Below, in pieces: positions 44,755 to 55,800 of a stretch of DNA of 64,000 bases; the first letter of the stretch is position 1, and each line of letters opens with the position of its first letter. The stretch lies in NCBI GenBank assembly GCA_001051155.2, contig JYIP02000007.1:2916342-2980341 (forward strand), written 5' to 3'. Below the pieces are notes generated by a model. The model had not been told where the DNA came from and searched no databases. It was given only the letters and a program-made list of their open reading frames with translations. The position numbers were made by a program, and so were the translations under genes. The DNA is from Chrysoporthe austroafricana (Eukaryota > Ascomycota > Sordariomycetes > Diaporthales > Cryphonectriaceae).

Positions 44755-45045
44755 CCCCAAAAAAAAGCAGCGCCCGCGAAGAATGAGCGCTCCAAATAGA
44801 CTCAATGGTGCTGCAGAGAGAATTTTACAAGTGTAGGCCCAATGGTGCCAGAAGACTGCAGATTCCAACAAGTACGGACCAGCACCATCACACCTCTGAT
44901 GACTAATCTCCGCCAACGCGCTTGGAATGCCCATTCTCCGCCAGCATCATTGGGTTTATACTTGTAAGATGTTCAATCAGCACCGTTGGGTCTACGCTTG
45001 TTCCATCTTCGCGGGCGCTGCCTTTTTTTTGGAGGGGAGGGGGAA
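44755..45045. repeat. inverted repeat with ~100-bp arms
   Basis: The arm at 44755-44870 is the reverse complement of 44930-45045, with divergence. Shared phrases are CTTCGCGGGCGCTGCC and ACCATTGGG.CTACACTTGT. The window's first 120 bases are a third copy. Confidence 0.7.
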
Positions 45046-45269
45046 GCTTGCGTGTTCAATCATCGCGGCGGGATCATGGCCCAAGAGCGGCGACGATTAG
45101 TTATCACAAGTTGCCGGCCGGCCGGGTCAGGCCAGCGCACTTGGCCGAGCACACACCCGTGAAGGCAAGGCAATGTCCGTCTAGAGGCTGGATTGCAGCT
45201 GTGGTACTTTAGTCCAGAGGGTAAATTGTAGCTATTAAAGAGAGAACGTCTAGTATACAAGCGACAGAT

Positions 45270-46960
45270 ATATACAGTGAGTGTGTCTCGAGCCGTACGC
45301 GTGGTTGGCATCGTCGCCGCCGTCGTCGGTGAGGTCAATCACCTCAGCGGCACGCTCGGTAGTTGGCCCTACCATCGCGGCACTCATCCCGGCCGGACGC
45401 GACGGTGCTCTCGTTGTAGAGCGGTTGCTTAGAAGCTGGCCAGCTTGCTGGCCAGCCAGCGATCTGGCAATGTGTTGGAATGTGGCGTTGCTAGCAGCGA
45501 GCCAGCCAGCTCACTAGCTAGCCATGGGCCAGCTGGCCAGCCAGCCAGCGATCTGGCCGGCCACGAGCCAGCCAGCCAGCTTATGATCAACCAGGCTGGC
45601 AGCTGGCCAGCCAGCTCACTAGCTAGCCATGGGCCAGCCAGCGAGCCAGCCGGCTCACTAGCTAGCCATGAACCAGCTAGCCAGCCAGCCAGCGATGGGC
45701 CAGCCAGCCAGCGGTGCTGGCCAGCCAGCGAGCCAGCCGGTCGGCCAGCCAGCGAGCCATAGGCCCGCCGGCCAGCTTGAGCCAGCGATCTGGCCCGCCG
45801 GCGAGCCATGGGCCAGCCAGCCAGCGATCTGGCCAGCCAGCCAGCGATGGGCCAGCCAGCCAGCCAGATAGTCATTCTGTTTCGTCTGCTCCGCCAGCTG
45901 ATCAAAGGCAGTCTGGTTGGAAAATTGCGGCGTCGTCATAGCTTGGCTGGCAGCTGGCCAGCCAGCCAGCGGTGCTGGCCAGCCAGCCAGCGATGGGCCA
46001 GCCGGCGAGCGGGCCAGCCAGCCAGCGATCTGGCAATGTGTTGGAATGTAGCGTTGCTGGCAGCTGGCCAGCCAGCCAGCGATGGGCCAGCCAGCCAGCG
46101 GTGCTGGCCAGCCAGCTTGCTAGCTAGCCATGGGCCAGCCAGCGAGCCAGCCGGCTCACTAGCTAGCCATGGGCCAGCTGGCCAGCCAGCCAGCGATCTG
46201 GCCGGCCACGGGCCAGCCAGCCAGCTTATGATCAACCAGGCTGGCAGCTGGCCAGCCGGCCAGCGATGGGCCAGCCGGCCAGCGATGGGCCAGCCAGCCA
46301 GCGATCTGGCCAGCCAACGAGCGGGCCAGCCAGCCAGCGATCTGGCAATGTGTTGGAATGTGGCGTTGCTGGCAGCTGGCCAGCCAGCGAGCCAGCCGGT
46401 CGGCCAGCCAGCGAGCCATGGGCCCGCCGGCCAGCTTGAGCCAGCGACCTGGCCCGCCGGCGAGCCAGCCAGCCAGCGATGGGCCAGCCGGCCAGCGATA
46501 GGCCAGCCAGCCAGCGATCTGGCCAGCCAGCCAGCGGTGCTGGCCAGCCAGCGAGCGGTGCTGGCCAGCCAGCGAGCCATGGGCCCGCCGGCCAGCTTGA
46601 GCCAGCGATCTGGCCCGCCGGCGAGCCAGCCAGCCAGCGAGCCAGCCGGTCGGTGCCACAGAGTGTAGTAGTGAACGGCTCCTCGCCGATACTCTTCGCG
46701 AGGCCGAAATTAGCGAGCTTAAGCCAGCCAGCGGTGCTGGCCAACCAGGGGCCAGCCGGCCGGCCAGCCAGCCAGCCAGCGATAGCAGGGATAGTGTGAC
46801 TGTCCGGCGCGGCGTTCGGGGGAGGTGGTGGGTCGGCGTGCGGAGTGATCGTGGTTGGTATGCGTTTCTTGATGCCTCCCGGCAGTTTGACGAACGATGG
46901 CGGGCTCCCGTCGTCTTGGTCTACAGACAAGACAAACACCCGACCACTCGTGTCTTCCGT
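45270..46960 (-). pseudogene. Chk2/Rad53-like kinase gene split by GCTGGC repeats
   Basis: On the minus strand, unique islands separated by repeat arrays appear in gene order: FVLSVDQDDGSPPSFVKLPG (46939-46790); LKLANFGLAKSIGEEPFTTT then LCGT (46735-46660); FSNQTAFDQLAEQTKQND (45930-45870); and EVIDLTDDGGDDANHAYG ending at a TAG near 45245 (45420-45250). The second is the activation segment of Chk2/Rad53-type kinases, with the DFG aspartate changed to Asn. VIDLTDD is a SUMO-interaction-type motif common at fungal protein C-termini. Most of the catalytic domain is missing. The first two islands remain in one open frame through the repeats between them. Confidence 0.55.
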
Positions 46961-47090
46961 GGCCGGCCAAGCTGGCCAGCCAGCCAGCTAACAAGCCAGC
47001 CAGCTAGCTGGCCAGCCAGCGATTGAGTTGTGCTGGCAGCTGGCCAGCAAGCCAGCAAGCTAACAAGCCAGCCAGCCAGCAATGTATTGG
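45430..47090. repeat. GCCAGCCAGCGATCTGGCCAGC-type palindromic array
   Basis: Hundreds of bases of interlocking GCCAGC/GCTGGC phrases with internal short palindromes such as GCTGGCCAGC. The phrase CAATGTGTTGGAATGT.GCGTTGC (split: CAATGTGTTGG, AATGTGGCGTTGC) recurs at about 45469, 46031, 46346 and, as CAATGTATTGGAATGTGGCG, 47080. It marks larger duplicated blocks of about 310-740 bp. Confidence 0.9.
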
Positions 47091-47490
47091 AATGTGGCGT
47101 CACCGCCACCGAGGAACCTGCTAAGATCGCCGTGGATCCCACCGTTGGGTTCGGTCTCTTTCCCCATTGTATGTTCCCCCGACAGCGCCGGCAGCAGACG
47201 AATAGAAAGCCTAGCCCGCGAGGGCCGAGCGTCCCAGCCCGGCCGCAACAGCGCCGGCAGAGACTGAACTCTTCACAAGTGTGGGCCGAATGGTGCCGGC
47301 AGGGAGCCTGGCCCGAGAGGATCGAAGGTGGAGGAGGTCGAATAGGGACGGGTGTATACGGCGGCCTGGGCCGCCTTGGACTAGTTAGCTGGCGAACGAA
47401 GCAGTCGGCTGTGTATAAGGGGCCAAAACACATACCTTTTCGCGTATAGGTACCAACGCAAAACGTCTCTGCTGGTCTTGTCCGCCCGCT

Positions 47491-48000
47491 GGCCTGTCGA
47501 GCCTTTTCCCAGAGGTGTTCTTCAGCATGCTGCAGCCCAGGAGGGCCGTTTGGAGAGGAACATACCTTGTTGAGGGCTGGCGGCCGGCGTTTTCCTCTCC
47601 GCTTTGGCCAGCAGGCCCGCTGGCGACAGTCCTGGGAGCTCGGAAAAGATCGCCACGAGAAGTCATACGACGTCAGGTCCTCCCGGCAAACCTCTCCTTG
47701 TATGGAAACAACTCCCGACCACCCCGGCGTTTTCCTCTCCGCTTTGGCCAGCAGGCCCGCTGGTCTGTCAGGACCCTCGAGCCTTTTCTAGCGGTGCTCT
47801 TCAGTATGCTGCAGTCCAGGAGGGCCGTTTGGAGAGGAACATACCTTTNCAGCAGGCCCGCTGGTCTGTCAGGACCCTCGAGCCTTTTCTAGCGGTGCTC
47901 TTCAGTATGCTGCAGTCCAGGAGGGCCGTTTGGAGAGGAACATACCTTGTTGAGGGCTGGCGGCCGGAGTCTTCCTCTCCGCCTCGACCAGCAGGCCCGC
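47491..48000 (+). repeat. ~130-bp unit in three tandem copies, assembly gap
   Basis: Units near 47491-47623, 47723-47848 and 47850-48000 share CTGCAGTCCAGGAGGGCCGT and GAGAGGAACATACCTT. An undetermined base at 47849 sits exactly between units 2 and 3, so copy number is uncertain. Confidence 0.85.
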
Positions 48001-48049
48001 AAGCTGGGGATGGGGATGGCTGCAAGTCGAGACACAAAGAAGAGGTGGA

Positions 48050-48092
<43 letters not shown>

Positions 48093-48142
48093 GAGGAGGA
48101 GGAGGAGGAGGAGGATGATGATGATGATGATGATGATAGACA
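48050..48142 (+). repeat. compound trinucleotide microsatellite
   Basis: (AGC)n to (GAG)n to (GAT)n in direct succession. Confidence 0.95.
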
Positions 48143-48379
48143 GGAGGAGAGCTTAAGGCTGGCTGTGCACGCCAAGGCTGGCTGTGCACGGCAAGGCTGG
48201 GTGGTCCGCGGTGAGGCTGGCTGATCCACGACGGTGAGGCTGAAGACAAGACCAGTGCCCCAGAAGTCCGCCCAAGCACAAACAAACAACAAAGACAAAC
48301 GCGAGCATGTCCGAATTCGGCTATTCGCCATTAGCCGAAGGTCCGACCACCGGCCAAAGGACGCGTCTTCCTTCACACA

Positions 48380-49430
48380 TGTAGAGACACGCGTGCTTTC
48401 CCTGCTGATGATGATGCACAACACTCGTCCCTTCATCATGATCATCATGATCATCATCACCACCATTGTCATGATCGTCATCCTCTTCCTCCTCCTTCTT
48501 TGCGCAAGTGGTCATGATCCATTATGATCCACAGCATGCATGCTTCCTCCCCTCCACACATGTGAACCTGACGATGATGTGCCGCACGCGTCCCTCCTTT
48601 CCTTTGTCAACTCCTCTGCACACAAACGATCGTGATCCTGATGACACACAGCACACGTCCCTTCCTTCTTGATCCTCCCCTGCACACCCGTGATCGTGAT
48701 GATGATGCCACACAACAAACGTCCCTCCCTTGTTGATCCTCTCCTGCACACCCGTGATCGTGATGATGATGATGCCACACAGCACACATCCTTTCCTTTG
48801 ACCTCTGCACAAGTGATACTAATGACACATAGCACATGTCCTTTCCTCTGTCAACTCCTCTACACAAACGATCGTGATGATGATGCCACACAGCACGCGT
48901 CCCTCCCTTCCCTGATCCTCTCCCGCACACTCGTGATCGTGATGATGATGATGCCACACAGCACACGTCCTTTCCTTTGACCTCCTCTGCACAAGTGATA
49001 CTAATGATGATGACGATGCACAGCAAACGCCCTGTCAACCTCCTCCTGACATGCATGCGTCCCTGCTTCCACACCAGTGATCCTGATGATGATGACGGTG
49101 CACAGCAAACGCCCTTTCAACCTCCTCCTGCCATGCACGCGTCCTGCCATGCACGCGTCCCTGCCTCCTGATGATGATGCCGATGCACAGCAAACGCCCC
49201 TTCATCCTCTTCCTGACATGGCACGCGTCCCTGCCTCCATCCCAGTGATCCTGATGCACAGCAATGATGATGATGCACACAGCACACGTCCCTTCCTTGA
49301 TCCTCTCCTCAACACCAGTGATCTCGATGATGATGACCTCCTTCCTCGATCCTCTCCTGCACACCCGTGATCGTGATGATGATGACCTGATGGTCATGCC
49401 ACACAGCACACGACCCTTCCTCAACCCCAT
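48380..49430 (+). repeat. 60-100-bp minisatellite, about 12 units
   Basis: Units combine GTGATCGTGATGATGATG, CCACACAGCACACGTCC and a CTTCCTTGATCCTCTCCTGC spacer, variably shortened. Confidence 0.85.
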
Positions 49431-49619
49431 GGCCACTGCACACCAACACGTCCCTTCACCTTCCTGTGATCCTGACTCCTCTGCACGCGTTGCCTTCACT
49501 GTAGATCCGTGCCTGGATGGATGCCCCGCCCCTTCCAAGCTGGTGTCCCTTCCGAGCTGGTGTCCGCCAGAAATCACTGCCATGGCAGCTTTCTTTTTGT
49601 CTTGGCTGCCTGGTCCCCT

Positions 49620-50060
49620 CTGGCCTTCTCCTCCATCCATCTCCTCCATCCATCTCCTCCATCCATCTCCTCCATCCATCTCGTCTCACGATGCATCATC
49701 TCCTTCATCTGTCTCGTCCGGTGATGCATCGCCTCCTCCATCTGTCTCCCCCGGTGGTGCATCATCTCCTTCATCTGTCTCGCCCAGTGATGCATCATCT
49801 CCTCCATCTGTCTCGTCCCGTGATGCATCTCTGCCTCCAGCACTGGTCACGTCCTCTCTGGCTCTGGCTCTCTGGTCCTGGTTTCATCATCTTGGCTCTC
49901 TGGTCCTGGCTCTCTGGTCCTGGCTTCATCCCCCTGGCTCTCTGGTTCTGGCTCCGGCTCCATCTCCCTGGCTCTCTGGTTCTGGGTCTCTGGTCCTGGA
50001 TTCGGCTCCATCTTCCTGGCTCTCTGGTTCTGGCTCTCCGGTCCTGGCTCTCTGGTACTG
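49620..50060 (+). repeat. three adjoining minisatellites
   Basis: CCATCTCCTCCAT (13 bp, from 49632), then a ~39-bp unit containing CATCTGTCTCGTCC.GTGATGCATC (49680-49830), then GGCTCTCTGGTCCTG (15 bp, 49860-50060). Confidence 0.85.
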
Positions 50061-50099
50061 ACTCTCTGCTCCCAAGCCTCTCATCACGGCTCTCCTTTG

Positions 50100-50310
50100 C
50101 ATCAAGACTCTCCCTTTCATCAAGACTCAAGACTCTCTTCCACACCAAGACTCTCCTTTTCAGCAAGACTCTCTTTTGCACCAAGACTCTCTTTTCCAGC
50201 AAGACTCTCTTCCACACCAAGACTCTCTTCCACACCAAGACTCTCTTCCACGCCAAGACTCTCTTCCACACCAAGACTCTCTTCCACACCAAGACTCTCT
50301 TCTTCATTAC
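50100..50310 (+). repeat. 18-bp minisatellite (CAAGACTCTCTTCCACAC)
   Basis: About 11 units; some variants read TTTGCACC or TTTCCAGC in place of TTCCACACC. Confidence 0.9.
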
Positions 50311-50579
50311 TCTCTTTTTCAACCCACGCATCACGACTCTCTCGTCCAGCACCTCTCCCAGTGCGGACCTCCTGACTCCCCCACGCCACACCGTGTTGGC
50401 TCTCACGTCCCTGTTCTCTCGTCTCGACTCTCCCCGCCCACAACGTTGCCTCAAGAGCTCTACTCCGCCCGTCTCCGCCTGACTGTCCTCGTAAGTGTCC
50501 TCCTGACTCTTCTCCTGGCTCGCCTGATGACTCTTCTCTGACCCTCCCCCCCCTACAGCTCTCCTCCACGGCTCTCTGC

Positions 50580-51560
50580 CCACAGCCGTCTTGACAATCT
50601 GTTCCGACACTCCTCCCAAACACTCTGCTCCGACACTCATCTCAAACACTCTCTTCCGGCAATCATCCCAAACACTCACTTCCGAACACACTTCCCACGG
50701 CTCTTTGCCCACGGTCATCTCGACAATCTGTTCCGACACTCCTCCTAAACACTCTGTCCCGACACTCCTCCCTCCCAAACACTCTGTTCCGACAATCATT
50801 CTACGGCTCTCTGCCCACGGCCGTCTCGACAATCTGTTCCGACAATCACCCCAAACACTCAACCATCCCAAACACTCTCTTCCCACACTCATCCCAAGCA
50901 CTCTCTTCCGGCAATCATCCCAAGCACTCTCTTCCGGCAATCATCCCACGGCTCTCTGCCCACGGCCGTCTCGACAATCTGTTCCGACAATCATCCCAAA
51001 CAATCTCTTTCGACAATCATCCCAAACACTCAATCATCCCAAACACTCTCTTCCAACAATCATCCCAAACACTCTCTTCCAACAATCATCCCAAGCACTC
51101 TCTTCCGGCAATCCTCCACGGCTCTCTGCCACGGCCGTCTCGACAATCTGTTCCGACAATCATCCCAAACACTCTCTTCCCACACTCATCCCAAACACTC
51201 TGTTCCGACAATCATCCCACGGCTCTCTGCCCACGGCCGTCTCGACACTCATCCCAAACAATCTCTTCCGAACAATCTTCCCGCGGCTCCGCCCACGGCC
51301 GTCTCGACAATCTGATCCGACAATCATCCCAAACACTCAATCATCCCAAATACTCTCTTCCCACACTCATCCCAAACACTCAATTCCGACAATCATCCCG
51401 CGGCTCTCCGCCCACGGCCGTCTCGACAATCTGTTCCGACAATCACCCAAACACTCTCTTTCGACAATCATCCCAAATACTCTTCCGACACTCATCCCAA
51501 ACAATCTCTTCCGAACACACCTCCCACGGCTCTTTGCCCACGGCCGTCTCGACACTCTCT
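50580..51560 (+). repeat. minisatellite with GGCTCTCTGCCCACGGCCGT blocks
   Basis: Many TTCCGACAATCATCCCAAAC-type units interspersed with CGGCTCTCTGCCCACGGCCG and TCTCGACAATCTG phrases, forming a higher-order repeat of roughly 100-190 bp. Confidence 0.85.
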
Positions 51561-51689
51561 GCCCCCACAACCTTCTCGACACTCTCTTCAAGACTCTGGC
51601 CTCCCACGGCCCGCCTCCCTCTCTCTCGACGCTCTCCTCCGGTAAGTCTTCACTTCTCTTACAAGTCTTCTCTCCGGCAGCTCTCAAGT

Positions 51690-52000
51690 GTTCCCTCGCG
51701 TCAGCGCCCCCGCCCCCCCAATCAGCCAGTGTCAATCACTGTCGCTCAGTGTCATGTCCACCCAGCGCCAGCCTTTGTCACCTCATGCCCCCAGCGCCCC
51801 CCCAGTGCCCGTCATGCCCACCCAGCGCCCCCTCAGAGCCCACCCAGTCTTTGTCACCTCACGCCAGCGCCCCCCAACCACTGCCATGTCCACCCAGCGC
51901 CCCCCCAGCGCCCCCCAAGCGCCCCCCAAGCGCCCGTCATGTCCACCCAGCGCCCGTCATGCCCACCCAGCGCCCCCCAGCACCCGCCCAGCCACTTGTC
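51690..52000 (+). repeat. CCCAGCGCCC array
   Basis: Units of CCACCCAGCGCCC with TCATGTC/TCATGCC variants. Confidence 0.8.
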
Positions 52001-52562
52001 GTCTTATGCAGTGTCCCCTCCAGCCAGTGTCGCGTCCCGCCATGTCGCCTCCCACCCGTGAAGTGTCTTCACACAAGTCAAGTGTCGTGCCACCACCCAC
52101 CATGTTCATCTTCCCACGCCGGCAAGGCTGGTGATCCTCCCAAGTGTCAGCCTTGTGGCCAGTGCCTGTGCCCTTCAGTGTCCCCACCTGTCCCACAGGC
52201 GTCGCTTGTGCCATTGCCGAGCCTCGCGGACAATGGCTCAATCGGCTGTGCTTGGTCGGCCTCACGACACTTGTGCACGCTTGATCACAAGTCACAGACG
52301 ATTGAGGAACACCAACCCAGATGTCACCAGCACCTCCCCAAGCCCCCAAGCACTGCCAAAGCTGTGTTCCCGATGTCTCAGAGTGTCCCCACATGTACCC
52401 GCGTGTACCCGCACCTCCATGAACCCAAAGGAGCAAGGCGTCATCATTACGTACTCCATGTCTGTGCACTTTGCGGGAAAAAGCTGACAGCAGACACGCA
52501 GACTTCGACTTGACACACCGTTCTGTCTGTCACATCCCCTCAAGCAACGCCCAACACCCAAC

Positions 52563-53480
52563 ATGTCGCCCAACACCACCGCCGTTCCCACCTTCAAGAA
52601 GCGCCGCGCAACGGCCGCCCCGCGCCAGGTGTCTGCGACGCCGCCCGCTGCCGCCGACCACAGCGACAGCGACAGCGGTGACGCGGACGGTGGCGCGGGT
52701 GGCGATTCGGACACCCGCGCCAAGCGTCGCAGGACCGCCAACACCGCGCTCGCTGTGTCCTCAGCCAACACACCCGCCCCTGAACACCACATTTCCCCCT
52801 CCAATCCCCCCAATCCCCCCCTCATCGCCGCCAGCGATGCCACCCGCCACGACACACTGTCTGCTGACGTCCCGGGCGACCCCAAAAACCCCAAAAACCC
52901 GCGGGGCCCCGTGCGCGCGCCGGCCAACGTCAGAACCGTCACCGTCATGGACTACGCGCCCGACGTCTGCAAAGACTACAAGCAGACCGGCTTCTGCGGG
53001 TTTGGCGACAACTGTAAGTTCCTGCACAGCCGCGAGGACTACAAGCAGTCTTGGTCGCTCGACCGGGAGTGGGAAGACGTCACGCGGGGCAAGACAAACC
53101 TCGGCGGCACCGTGGTCGCCAGCGCCGCCAGCCACCACCAAGACACCACCACCACCGCCGCCGCCGCCGACGACGACGGCGCGGAGGAAGCACTGCTCGA
53201 AAACATCCCCTTTGTCTGTCTCATCTGCCGCGGGCCGTACCGGGCGCCCATCATCACGCGCTGCGGCCACTACTTCTGCGAACCGTGCGCGCTGCAGCGG
53301 TACCGCCGCGATCCGAGCTGCGCGCAGTGCGGCGCGGGCACGAATGGCGTCTTCAACACGGGCCAGCGGCTGCAGGCGCTGCTGGCGAGGAAAAGGGAGC
53401 GGGCGCGCGAGGAAGCCGGGGCGGAGGGGGAGGATGGGGGGGAGGAGGAGGAGGAGGAGGAGGAGGTTGACGGGTCGTAG
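52563..53480 (+). CDS. CWC24: pre-mRNA splicing factor CWC24 (RNF113 family)
   Basis: A single-exon frame of 305 residues. A CCCH zinc finger (CX8CX5CX3H, CKDYKQTGFCGFGDNCKFLH) at residues 136-155 is followed by a C3HC4 RING finger (CLICRGPY, then CGHYFCEPC, then CAQCG) at about 219-256. This pair and order define CWC24/RNF113, which binds the 5' splice-site region in the activated spliceosome. The length fits fungal members. The N-terminal 110 residues are disordered and Ser/Asp-rich with KRRR; the C-terminus is a Glu run. The zinc ligands are all present, so it should be functional. It is transcribed toward the candidate MAT1-1-2 and stands among repeats. Confidence 0.9.
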   Translation: MSPNTTAVPTFKKRRATAAPRQVSATPPAAADHSDSDSGDADGGAGGDSDTRAKRRRTANTALAVSSANTPAPEHHISPSNPPNPPLIAASDATRHDTLSADVPGDPKNPKNPRGPVRAPANVRTVTVMDYAPDVCKDYKQTGFCGFGDNCKFLHSREDYKQSWSLDREWEDVTRGKTNLGGTVVASAASHHQDTTTTAAAADDDGAEEALLENIPFVCLICRGPYRAPIITRCGHYFCEPCALQRYRRDPSCAQCGAGTNGVFNTGQRLQALLARKRERAREEAGAEGEDGGEEEEEEEEVDGS

Positions 53481-53910
53481 CCGCGCGGGCAGCCTCGCGG
53501 TCCCAGCCTTGCGCCCGCGCGGGGTTCGCCGCCAGACACCACAGCCCCGCACCACACACACAGGTAAAATGTTCAAGACATCATCAATCAGCCTATCTCC
53601 GCATCCCACCAAGTGACAAGACTTTTCATTGCGTCGTGGCCGGTACCAGAGCGTAAGTCCTGCACACCCTCTCTCCCTAAGACAAATCACTGAAGTTGAC
53701 TCCGGTGCAGATGCGAACATAGAAGACTTGGGCGTTGTCATGCATCATCGTCATTGTCATTCTTCATCATCATCACTCATCATCGCCCCCCACCCTCGCG
53801 GTCTGTCCCATCTTCACTGGTCACGTCTCGTCATGTCCATCATGTCTGTCCCATCATCTCTGCATTGGTCACGTCTCATCATGTCCATCATGTCCCCCCC
53901 CCCCAACCCT
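53481..53910. other. convergent intergenic region with small repeats
   Basis: Holds CATCAT and TCATGTCCATCATGTC repeats, including two copies of the CACTGGTCACGTCTCGTCATGTCCATCATG phrase (the second starts about 53865). No gene. Confidence 0.6.
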
Positions 53911-55351
53911 TCATGTCCCCTGCAGCGTCAGGTACGGCATGCCGCTCGGGGTGGGCGCACGTCGGCCCCAGCTAGGGAGGCCGTAAAAGACACCGCCGGC
54001 GACCGGGTTGCGCCGCGGGTACCGGCTCGGCGACTCGAACAAGTACCCCAGCGCGTGGTAGATGCCGCGCTGGAAGAGCGACTGCCGCTCAAGCACCCAC
54101 CTGTCTCTATCCACGTCCTCGCGCACGGTGAAGGGCGGCAGCGGCGGGATGATGTCGAGGATGCGCGGGGTGATGCACCGGACCGTGAGCCCGCGCTCGA
54201 GGATGTAGAGGACTTGGGTGCTGTGCCAGGTCAGTTGCTTCCTCTCTTTTGTCTCTGTCTCTGTCTCTGTCTCTGTCTCCGTCTCCCCCTTGTACTTACA
54301 TCCAGTCACGGCTGCCCAGGCTCACCGGCCCCGTGAAGCTCGGGTGGTTCGATAGGTAGCCCATGCAGAACTGGTCCATCCCCCTCTCCACCAGCATCCG
54401 CACCACCCAGCCCAGCGTGATGCCCGCCGCCTCTTCCCCCTTCCCGAACAGGTCCCGCAGGCGGAACGCCTGGACCGTGTGCCCACCTGGGCCACCGTCG
54501 CTTCGGAGTCTCACGCGGAACCGTCCGAGGTGGTATCCATCCGGGCCCGCCTCGAAGTCGGTCATGCGGCGTGGCGGACCTGCCATCTCGAGGTCAGCGG
54601 CGCGCCAGCGGCCCCGGGGGTTCATCAGGTCGAAGGTGAGCACGACGTTCTGCTTGCCGTGCACGGCGCGCTCGAAACAAACCCAGATCACGGCGAGGCG
54701 ATACGCGGGGCGGGCATACCAATACATGAACCACTGCAGCGAGTGCGCCTGCTGCATGGCGGGGACGTCGAAGATCTGCGTCACGGTCGCGATGGTCCAC
54801 GACACCTGGTCCTGCGGGCGCCACGGGTGCACGGGGCACGGGCGGCCGTAGTCGGTGGGGCCGACGCCCTCGGCATTCGGGAGGTAGTTGTTGGGGACGT
54901 ACCGCGAGTAGTCCTCGCCGGCGCGCCCCACCAGCCCCAGATGCACCGCTGCGCTCGCGCCCGTGGCCGGATTGATGGCCACGTCGCGCGCGTCGCCCGT
55001 GTCGGGGGGGTTGACAGCCACGGGATTGGCAGCGGGGGGATTGGCAGCCACGGGACTGACAGCCACGTCACGCGCATCGCCCGTGTCAGCCTCCTCCTCG
55101 CGCACGCCCGTGGCGGGATGGACAGCCTCCTCCTCCTCCTCGCGCACGACCGTCGCGGGATGGACAGCCTCCTCACCCGTGCGCGCGCTGGCCTCACCCG
55201 TGCCAGCCTCACCGGCGCCAGCCTCACCGGCGCCAGCCTCACCCGTGCCAGCCTCACCCGCGCCAGCCTCACCTGCTTCAGCCTTGACCTCCACGCTCTC
55301 GACGACCGCGCTCGGCTCGCGGCTGGGCGGCTCCACCTTGATGTCCGACAT
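53911..55351 (-). CDS. MAT1-1-2: candidate MAT1-1-2 mating-type protein, two exons
   Basis: Predicted 453 residues. Exon 1 is 55351-54300, the intron 54299-54221 (GTAAGT, CTGAC branch, CACAG, with a GAGACA microsatellite), exon 2 54220-53911. After an acidic N-terminus with an EAGAG repeat (residues ~25-55), the conserved-looking part reads HPWRPQDQVSWTIATVTQIF, MYWYARPAYRLAVIWVCFER and LTFDLMNPRGRWRAADLEM, then IIPPLPPFTV in exon 2. Position and orientation next to MAT1-1-1, length, and the PPF phrase fit the Sordariomycete MAT1-1-2 (PPF-domain) proteins, which are needed after fertilisation in species studied. Sequence identity is not proven, so another MAT-linked gene is possible. Confidence 0.5.
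54250..54285 (-). repeat. GAGACA microsatellite inside the intron
   Basis: About six units of CTCTGT on the plus strand, within the intron of the candidate MAT1-1-2. Confidence 0.9.
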
Positions 55352-55800
55352 GCTTGGTGGCGGTGGTGGTCAGCTTCGTGGTCACACATGTGGCGCGTGG
55401 TGTGGAGACTTACACTTTGTTCGGTGTTTGTGTGATGGTGTGTTGTTGTGCGATGGTGTTGTGAGACTTGGGCGTTGAAGGTAAAAGTTTGTGTCTTCCC
55501 GTCGCTTTGTTGAACGTCTTGCTGATCTATATAGCACAGGTTTTGGGGGTTGGGGCGCGCGCGGCGCGATGCTGCTTCTCCCTGTGCGACGATGATGTCG
55601 TCGTCGATTGATTGCACAGGGCCGCCGTCGCGGTCTCGGCCATGCCTGGCGCGGGCTAGCGACACGCACCGGCGGCGCTGGTGACACGGCGGGCTGCATG
55701 CAGGAAGGAAAAAAAAGGAAAAAAGGCAAACACATTCCTCGTGTTCCCCCTTCCCCCACCCATTCGCACCGCAACGCCCGGAACGTCCCCTCATTCCAGC
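55352..55800. promoter_or_regulatory. upstream region of candidate MAT1-1-2
   Basis: GTGTGTTGTTGTGCGATGGT-type short repeats near 55430 and a TATATAG at 55530. It is probably the promoter and leader of the minus-strand gene. No other feature recognised. Confidence 0.35.

Noticed and set aside
50100..50310. Regular 18-bp repeats that could suggest a CRISPR array
   Set aside because: Units abut directly without unique spacers, and the organism is a fungus; this is a minisatellite.
50591..52513. 640-codon plus-strand open frame
   Set aside because: It is a translation of tandem minisatellites with several parallel open frames and no domain.
52761..53741. 326-codon minus-strand frame opposite CWC24
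   Set aside because: It is antisense to a clear zinc-finger gene and mirrors its codon pattern.
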